The position numbers and the translations under genes are program-made. Shown here one piece after another: positions 57,627 to 64,000 of a stretch of DNA of 64,000 nt (position 1 is its first letter; every line of letters starts with the position of its first letter). The DNA lies in NCBI GenBank assembly GCA_950295325.1, contig OX485803.1, positions 46,329,554 to 46,393,553 on the forward strand. Direction: 5' to 3'. This DNA comes from Polytrichum commune. Taxonomy: Eukaryota > Streptophyta > Polytrichopsida > Polytrichales > Polytrichaceae. The notes under the pieces are model-generated. The model ran no database searches. It was not told where the DNA came from and saw nothing but the letters and a program-made list of their open reading frames with translations.

Positions 57627-57944
57627 CTTAATTCTCCTTTCTATATGCTTGAATTACTTCTTTATTTCTTCACATGGATAAGAATCATCCAATCCTCGTC
57701 CTTCGACATCGCATTCATCTCATCATAGCACATATATGATTATGAATTGTCAAAATAACTTGATTTAACTAGATGTTTTGCAATCACATTTTATGGAAAA
57801 AAAACTATACTTTAACTATATACATATAACTATAGTTAACATCCACATAATAAAGTATACTAGAATAGCAATAATAAACTAAGGGTGAACGTAAAGTCGT
57901 TAAAAAAAGTTCTCTTGGAACTGAAAAGTTAATGCATAGTTTCA

Positions 57945-58193
57945 TTTTGCTTTGTGCTTGTTCATCTCAACAGAAACTGTTCATCTCAACAAGAGAAAAT
58001 GTGGAGATCTAATATCACACCCATAATCTCTTTCAAATATACAACACAATTGTAATTTGCTTTATGTTTGTTCATCTCAACATTTTCTCTTGTTGAGATA
58101 AACAGTTTCTGTTGAGATGAACAAACACAAAGCAAAATACAACTCTGTTGTATATTTGAAAGAGATTTTGGATGTGGTATTAGATCTCCACAT
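57945..58193 (+). ncRNA. Long foldback with kinase-derived arms (candidate small-RNA locus)
   Basis: Arms 57999-58082 and 58110-58193 are 84 bp each and pair at all but about seven positions, with a 27-nt loop. An extra copy of the inner part lies at 57945-58001 and matches 58081-58137 (reverse complement) at 55 of 57 positions. Each copy contains a stretch resembling the kinase coding region 56268-56305, which encodes EMNKHKAQYNCVG in the activation segment. Bases 57948-57969 are an exact 22-nt reverse complement of 56268-56289; the two long arms match it with about four differences in 38. On a plus-strand transcript, the 5' arm would be antisense to the kinase mRNA. Beyond this stretch the arms differ from the kinase, so they probably came from a paralogue. 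This is the structure expected of a young MIRNA or hairpin-siRNA gene formed by inverted duplication of its target. Expression is not shown by sequence. Confidence 0.6.
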
Positions 58194-58519
58194 TTGCCTT
58201 TAAGGGTTAAATAGGTGAGGACTAGACCATGTTCGCTAAGGTCCCCCTCAATACTTTCGATGGAATTTGGGGCCAAGGGAGAACTTTAAGGGTTGTTGTT
58301 GATAGGTGTTATGATGTACTAAAGTCATAGAAGTATGTAGTAATAATGAGTTGGTGAATTAAAAAAAATAAAAATAAAAATCATAGAAGTGGTACAACAT
58401 ATTATACAAGTCATAACTTTATTATTGCGACAACGGTACAAATGCCTTTTATTAATCATATACATGAATAAACCATGCAAACTCTAATATTCCACTTCAT
58501 TCCGTTAACTTGACTTCCG
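58194..58519. other. Intergenic DNA after the foldback
   Basis: AT-rich, no feature. An A/T run near 58360-58380 could belong to a 3' end. Confidence 0.4.
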
Positions 58520-59080
58520 TCATGCCAACCTCGTAGATGCTCCTAGCTTCCGGCGAGTATCCATTTTTGGAAGAGGATTCGGCCGAAGTAAATCAACATA
58601 GCTAATCGTTTGGTCTTTCATCCGTTCCTTCAACGGTAGCCGATGAGGCGATAATCCTTTCATCTTCTTACGAATAGGCAAAGTCTTTGAAGATTCACCC
58701 GCTACCTTGACTATTTCAATGTCGATTGAAGTTTCCTCCACATCCATATCCCCGGGCTTCTCCAAAATATCCGCACACAAATCAATCAGATCATTTAGAT
58801 CTCCACCCATGCATTGTGTGTTGTCCTTCTCCACCGCATCGATCTCAAAGTTGTCCGCATATCGTCATTGTTCCTTCTCCGCCCTCATCCTTCAAGCTTG
58901 TGTAGATTGTGAGAAGGGAGTCATGACATATTCATCACGAAATCGATCCCTAGCACTTCTATCATCTCTCTCACGCTCGGGTGTTGGATTGAATGGAATA
59001 TGTAGATCGTCTAAATTGTGTATCTTCTCATCGCATTCTAGACCCTCAAACATGACTCTCTCCTTTCCCATCCTATCCAT
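58520..59080 (-). pseudogene. Unknown protein gene with two in-frame TGA stops
   Basis: One minus-strand frame runs from ATG 59080 to the stop at 58520 and is broken only by TGA at 58892-58894 and 58865-58867. The protein is charged: PERERDDRSARDRFRDEY before the stops, then DLIDLCADILEKPGDMDVEE and RKKMKGLSPHRLPLKERMK after. No domain is recognised. A TATATAAG motif lies about 50 bp upstream (59125-59132). Both stops could be CGA to TGA changes, as expected from methylated-C decay. It may be a coding part of one of the nearby transposons. Confidence 0.4.
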
Positions 59081-59353
59081 GATATTCTACCTTCGTTATA
59101 TGTATGAGTCTCAATGATCTACTTATATATTGAGCTCTAAGGACTTGATGACGATGACCAATAATTGATGTAATCCAATATGTAGAGGATCCAATTCTCG
59201 TTGGTAAGATAAAGTCAACGCAATCGGAATAAAAATAAAGTTGGTTAGGTAAAAATAGTACACTTTTGAAAAAGTCTTCCGACATCTGCATTGGAAACCT
59301 TCAAACCTCTTTGATACATCTTTGAACTTTCCATATTTGATTAGTTATCCACT

Positions 59354-60250
59354 CATTCAACAAATCACTAATTTGTGCTTCAATCTTAGTGGTTCATATG
59401 GTTTCACACCCAATGTCGCGCATCCGAATGTATTTTCATTCAACAAGTCACTAATTTGTGCTTCAACCTTAGTGGTTCATATGGTTTCACAACCCATGTC
59501 GCGCACCCGAATGCATTTTCATTCAACAAATCACTAATTTGTGCTTCAACCTTAGTGGTTCATATGGTTTCACAACCCATATCGCGCGCCCGAATGCATT
59601 TTCATTCAACAAGTCACTAATTTGTGCTTCAACCTTAGTGGTTCATATGGTTTCACAACCCATGTCGCGCACCCGAATGCATTTTCATTCAACAAGTCCC
59701 TAATTTGTGCTTCAACCTTAGTGGTTCATATGGTTTCACAACCCATGTCGCGCACCCGAATGCATTTTCATTCAACAAATCACTAATTTGTGCTTCAACC
59801 TTAGTGGTTCATATGGTTTCACAACCCATATCGCGCGCCCGAATGCATTTTCATTCAACAAGTCACTAATTTGTGCTTCAACCTTAGTGGTTCATATGGT
59901 TTCACAACCCATGTCGCGCACCCGAATGCATTTTCATTCAACAAGTCCCTAATTTGTGCTTCAACCTTAGTGGTTCATATGGTTTCACAACCCATGTCGC
60001 GCACCCGAATGCATTTTCATTCAACAAATCACTAATTTGTGCTTCAACCTTAGTGGTTCATATGGTTTCACAACCCATATCGCGCGCCCGAATGCATTTT
60101 CATTCAACAAGTCACTAATTTGTGCTTCAACCTTAGTGGTTCATATGGTTTCACAACCCATGTCGCGCACCCGAATGCATTTTCATTCAACAAGTCACTA
60201 ATTTGTGCTTTAACCTTAGTGGTTCATATGGTTTCACAACCAATGTATTT
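59354..60250. repeat. 83-bp tandem array with 249-bp higher-order unit
   Basis: Eleven units begin (at CATTCAACAA) at 59354, 59437, 59520, 59603, 59686, 59769, 59852, 59935, 60018, 60101 and 60184, exactly 83 bp apart; the last is partial. Three unit types alternate: A (CAAATCAC with ATATCGCGCGCCC), B (CAAGTCAC with ATGTCGCGCACCC) and C (CAAGTCCC with ATGTCGCGCACCC). From 59520 the order is A-B-C, A-B-C, A-B, so the repeat that amplified last is the 249-bp trimer. The first and last units are the most diverged. Frames across it are not genes. Confidence 0.97.
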
Positions 60251-61080
60251 TCAGATACAACAACTCAATAGATACATGTTACTTATCTTCTTGGTAGTGG
60301 TACAATGCTTTTGCTTGAGTATCTCAGATCGAAGCTAGGATATGCATGCATGGTGTAAAAATAAGATAAAATTGGAGCTTTTGGATATGGTATGTCTAAT
60401 GTCTTGTGTAGTGTTGCCGCATCATCTTCATGTTTACCCTCTAATTCTAAAATGTTCATATGTTTCTTCAAATGATGAAGATGGTAGCCCAATCCATTGC
60501 ATCCACTTCAAGCCCACAAATAAAGACCCGCATAAGAGCATCAAGGGGCTTCAAGTTCACCCTATTGCGCAAGTGCCATCAAGTAGCAATGCTAGGAGGG
60601 TACCCTTTGACTATTCGGAAAAGTGCAACTACCTTTTAGACATCACCAACTATTCCGGGGCTTTATAGCTATTGAGATTTGTTTAGACCCTAATTTAGCC
60701 TTGGACGGGTTCAAATCCACTTTGGACGGGTTCTAAATACAACATTAAGAAAATCCCCCCAAGAAATGTACAAATATCAATTACATTATGTCATATAGAG
60801 CATGTGAATATAAGCATAATGCAATCAATCCACTAATATCCAATCAAAATATCAATCTTGAAGTGCTAGTGAATAAGAATTAGTATATTTAAACATGTTG
60901 AACATTTAAAAAACAAACGAGATACTTATCCTTAATAATATGACTTAACACCAACATAGATCCTATGTTTATTTTTTAGAATCTATGTTTATATTCTAAT
61001 CATATCTGACATATATTATATTTAATTAAACTTCTATTTAATTAAATAATCATCCATTAAATTAATTAATCAATTTAACG
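60251..61080. other. Spacer between the satellite and C-rich array 3
   Basis: A 108-codon plus frame at 60342-60668 includes YSEKCNYLLDITNYSG, but no family is recognised and it opens at a weak position. The rest is AT-rich and empty. Confidence 0.35.
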
Positions 61081-61347
61081 AACCTCCCCTCCCCTCCCCT
61101 CCCTCTCCCTCGCCTCTCCCTCCCCCTCCCCCCCTCCCCTCCCCTCCCTCTCCCTCGCCTCTCCCTCCCCCTCCCCCCCTCCCCCCCCCCCCCTCGCCCC
61201 CCTTCCCCCCCCCCCCGTCCGACCACCCTACCCTACCCGTTCCCGCACCCGTTCCCACCACGTCCGACCCGTTCCCTACCCGTTCCCCCCCCGTCCGACC
61301 CGTTCCCGCCCCGTCCCCTGCCCGTTCCCCCCCCCCCCGTCCGCCCC
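61081..61347. repeat. C-rich array 3, upstream of the hAT transposase
   Basis: It starts with CCCCTCCCCTCCCTCTCCC duplicated at about 54-bp spacing, then turns into CCCGTCCGACCC, CCCGTTCCCTACCC and long C runs, the same words as arrays 1 and 2. It ends 40 bp before a TATA box. Confidence 0.9.
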
Positions 61348-61386
61348 CGTTCCCACTATAGATTCGTTAACCTCCTCCATGAGTAC

Positions 61387-61392
61387 TATAAA
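61387..61392 (+). promoter_or_regulatory. TATA box of the hAT transposase gene
   Basis: TATAAA, 40 bp after C-rich array 3 and 237 bp before the likely start at 61624. The leader may contain an intron ending at the TTTGTATTTGCAG acceptor (about 61609). Confidence 0.6.
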
Positions 61393-61623
61393 GTAAGGGT
61401 TCAAGGTGCCATTTTTGCCTCCACTGTCATAGTGTGTCTCAAGACTTTTGATTCTCCTCTAAGGAGTGAGGATTGAATGTGTGAGACCCGATTGCAGAGG
61501 ATACTTTGTCCATTCTGGTCACTGTGAATTAGGGATGCCTTTGTGGCACTCTTGAACAGGACCTAGTATGCGATCAAAGCTACTTGCTCTACATTGTTTG
61601 TATTTGCAGGTTTTGTTGAAGTC

Positions 61624-64000
61624 ATGCCACACCGAAATGATGCATGGGATCATTGGTACGAGGATAAGGGGCTGGTTCCCGGTAAATCACAAAGGCAGGT
61701 TAAATGTAGGTTTTGCTCGTTCGTCATATCTTACCGAGGAAATAGAATGTTGGCCCAACTTGGTTATAGACCTCCTTTAGGGGGTGCTTCTGATGTTTCC
61801 TCATGTAGGATGGTACCCCCGCATATTAGGGTCTTGTTTGAAAATTGTGGAGGCAATGTGCCCTTACATGTAGGCATTGTAAATGAGGACTCTCCGATGC
61901 GAGATGATGTACCTCTAGAGCCTATTATAGCGGACTCCGTAGTTAGTGAAACAGAGCCTTTGCTTATGTCCCAATCCACTCAGCATTCTGATCTTGTGAT
62001 ATATAGCACACCTCCTCGTGAACTACGTCAACTCAACATACCGGAGGGGTTCAATGTGTCAACAAAACAACTCCTCGATAGAGCATGGGCAACGGCTTTT
62101 TATGAAGCTAACATTCCTTTCAACATTGTGAGACATCCAGCATTTGTTCATGCTGTGCGTGAAACTGCCCGTCATCGAATGCCAACCTACACACCACCAT
62201 CGTACAATGCCATCCGTACGAAGTTGTTAACTGATAAAAAGGTTGACCTAGACAGGGAAGTGAAGGAGAAGCTGGGGAATTCCGTTGACAAATACGGCGT
62301 TACAATATGTTGTGATGGATGGGACAACGTGCAAAACAGACCTCTCCTAAACGTTCTTCAATGTGGCACAAAGGGAGACGTCTTCTTGGGTACCATTGAT
62401 ACCACGGGGAATCACAAGGATCATGTCTACGTTGCTGCTTAAATTCAACCATTTGTGGAAAAGGTTGGTCGACATAATGTGGTCCAAGTTTGCACCGACA
62501 ATGCCCCGGTTATGGCCTCCGCTTGCCGTGACTTGATTCAAGCAAATCCCGATCTATATGTTCAAGGATGTGTTGCGCATTGCCTAGATCTCCTCTTAGA
62601 AGATTGGGGGAAGGAGGAATGGGTGAAAAAGTTGGTAAAAAAAGGGCGCCATATTTGTGTTTTTATAAAAAACCATCATGCTCCTCAAGCTATATTCCGG
62701 AGGTTGTCACCAAATCTCTCACTCCGCCTACCTGTAGAAACCCGTTTTGCAACAAGCTTCATCATGATAGAACGTCTTCTTCAAGTACGCAATGCTTTGG
62801 AAAGAATGGTGGTTGATGATGATTGGTCTACTCTAATGCGTGATTTGAGGAGGAGATCAGGCACCGCTTGGACGAAGGGCTTTGCAGTGCGACGCTTTAT
62901 ACGTTCCGATGGATTCTGGAACACGTGCGAAAATTTCTTGTATATGGTGATCCCGGTTGTTAAAGCTCTTCGTGTATTTGATGGCAAGGCGCCTGCAATG
63001 GGATTGGCTTGGAAGGTCATGCATGATTTACAAACCCATATTCGTGGATTCAGTAAACTTCCATTTCGCTTAAGCCCTGAGCTTGCTGCAAATGCTATGG
63101 TAATGTTTGAAAATAGATGGAGGTTGATGTTGAATGATCTTCATTGGGCTGGAGCGATGTTAAATCCGCTTCTACGTGGTTGGGCCCCACTCCATGAGCA
63201 TGAGAATTCGAGGCCAATCCTAAATCGAGTTCTTCGCAGACTTACTCCAGATCAAGACACTTATGTCCAAATCCTCCACCAGTACCAAGATTTCCTTGAA
63301 AATCGAGGGCCTTTTGCTGATTCTACAGACCTGAACGTGCATGCCGCACCTCTCCATGAATGGTGGGATGCAATGGGAGGTGGAGCTAAGGCCCTCCAAA
63401 CAATAGCGAGACGTATCCTTGCACAAGTATGTTCCGCGTCCGCATGTGAGCGCAATTGGAGCATGTATTCATATGTTCACAACAAGAGTCGCAATCGCTT
63501 GAAGCATAGTCGTGCTGAGGACCTCGTTTACATATATACCAATAGTAGGCTCATTCGACATCGGAGGGGCCCGAGACCTGTACAATGGTACGAAGTGAAT
63601 GAGGTCCATTCTGACGATGACCTTGACGAAGAAGATGACAACGAAGTTGACGTGGATCCAAATGATAGGGCCGGAAATGATGACGACAACAATGTTGATG
63701 ACATTGACGATGATTTGGATGATCTCGATTCAGAGAAATCTGATTCTGATGATGAAGATGAGGGTTATAATAGTAATGATAGAAACCTTGGGGTGTTTGA
63801 TTTTGATGAAGCGGATGTCCCCCATAATAACGACGGAATGCATGACGATCATGAGGGGTCTATTGGAGGTCCACCCCTTGAAACCCTCCATACTGGACAA
63901 GGTTGTCGCCTTGACCATGATGTTGCTATGGGGGCAACAGAGAATGTAGGAATTGAAGTAGATTCCTTGCAACCTCACAGCGATTCCCTTTCTTTTCGTG
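61624..64000 (+). pseudogene. hAT-superfamily transposase with one premature stop, runs off window
   Basis: From ATG 61624 one frame stays open to the window edge except for a single TAA at 62440-62442. The N-terminus has a BED-like segment (WDHWYEDKGLVPGKSQRQVK, then CRFC) but lacks clear zinc-binding His. Next come PPSYNAIRTKLL, GVTICCDGWDNVQNRPLLNV (first catalytic region), the stop, then VCTDNAPVMASACRDL and GCVAHCLDLLLEDWG. The C-terminal dimerisation region reads LQTIARRILAQVCSASACERNWS and SRNRLKHSRAEDLVYIY. A very acidic tail (DDDLDEEDDNEVD and more) follows. hAT transposases cut and paste DNA and leave 8-bp duplications. The stop falls between catalytic blocks, so the copy is probably dead unless read through or recently mutated; otherwise it is nearly intact. 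Start choice: it follows a good splice acceptor, and an upstream in-frame TTG is not a plant start. Confidence 0.88.

Noticed and set aside
57986-58276. 96-codon minus frame containing EMNKHKANYNCV
   Set aside because: It is not taken as a gene. The likeness to the kinase comes from the foldback arm, and the rest of the frame is unrelated.
59322-60338. Frames with repeated SLICASTLVVHMVSQPM
   Set aside because: They are produced by the 83-bp satellite units, which do not keep frame.
61070-61261. Gly-rich minus frame in C-rich array 3
   Set aside because: It is an artefact of the repeat composition.
1-64000. Bacterial features such as operons, Shine-Dalgarno sites or CRISPR arrays
   Set aside because: Spliced plant genes and plant transposons show this is eukaryotic nuclear DNA. 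The tandem arrays lack the short-repeat and unique-spacer pattern of CRISPR.
1-64000. tRNA and rRNA genes
   Set aside because: No cloverleaf with both promoter boxes and no conserved rRNA segment was recognised. The tRNA-like string near 45785 is a primer-binding site.

Overview
The window reads as nuclear DNA of a land plant. It holds intron-bearing genes for plant-specific proteins: a chloroplast NDH-complex subunit, a phi-class glutathione S-transferase with the family's usual three exons, and an AP2/ERF transcription factor. These are separated by long AT-rich stretches full of plant-type transposons. The LINE and gag-like proteins look like those I associate with non-flowering land plants, and the presence of ndhU implies a lineage that kept the plastid NDH complex. 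The species cannot be named from the sequence alone.

Layout. 0-12 kb is gene-poor: a terminal-inverted-repeat unit with an internal tandem array (0.7-2.0 kb), a hAT-type MITE with an 8-bp target duplication (3.3-3.8 kb) and two further MITEs. 12.0-15.7 kb (minus strand) is a five-exon gene for an NdhU-like J-like protein, assembled here from splice sites; its introns carry dispersed and tandem repeats. 17.9-18.6 kb is a ~92-bp tandem array. 19.0-20.4 kb (minus) is an intronless ERF gene with G-boxes about 0.9 kb upstream. 22-28 kb holds MITEs only. 28.4-30.6 kb (minus) is the GST gene, with a miRNA-like foldback in intron 2 and an 87-bp tandem array just upstream of its start. 32.9-34.5 kb is a broken hAT-like transposase relic. 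35.6-36.5 kb has a PIF/Harbinger-type MITE beside a second MITE. 42.5-45.8 kb (minus) has a CACTA-type terminus and the exons of a CACTA-associated protein. 45.8-49.7 kb (minus) is a gag-like ORF and an LTR-like block with a tRNA-Asp-type primer-binding site. 49.8-53.9 kb (minus) is a dead L1-type LINE.

54.2-64.0 kb is the most unusual part. Three plus-strand units follow one another, each preceded by a C-rich array built on CCCGTCCGACC / CCCGTTCCCTA and then a TATA box: (i) an intronless atypical protein-kinase gene, (ii) a long foldback whose arms resemble the activation segment of that kinase, including one exact 22-nt antisense match, and (iii) a hAT transposase with a single premature stop. 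The foldback looks like a young inverted-duplication small-RNA locus aimed at the kinase family. A 249-bp higher-order satellite made of 83-bp units lies between (ii) and (iii).

Exon structures and protein families were read by eye. Family names rest on motif recognition, not on database searches.
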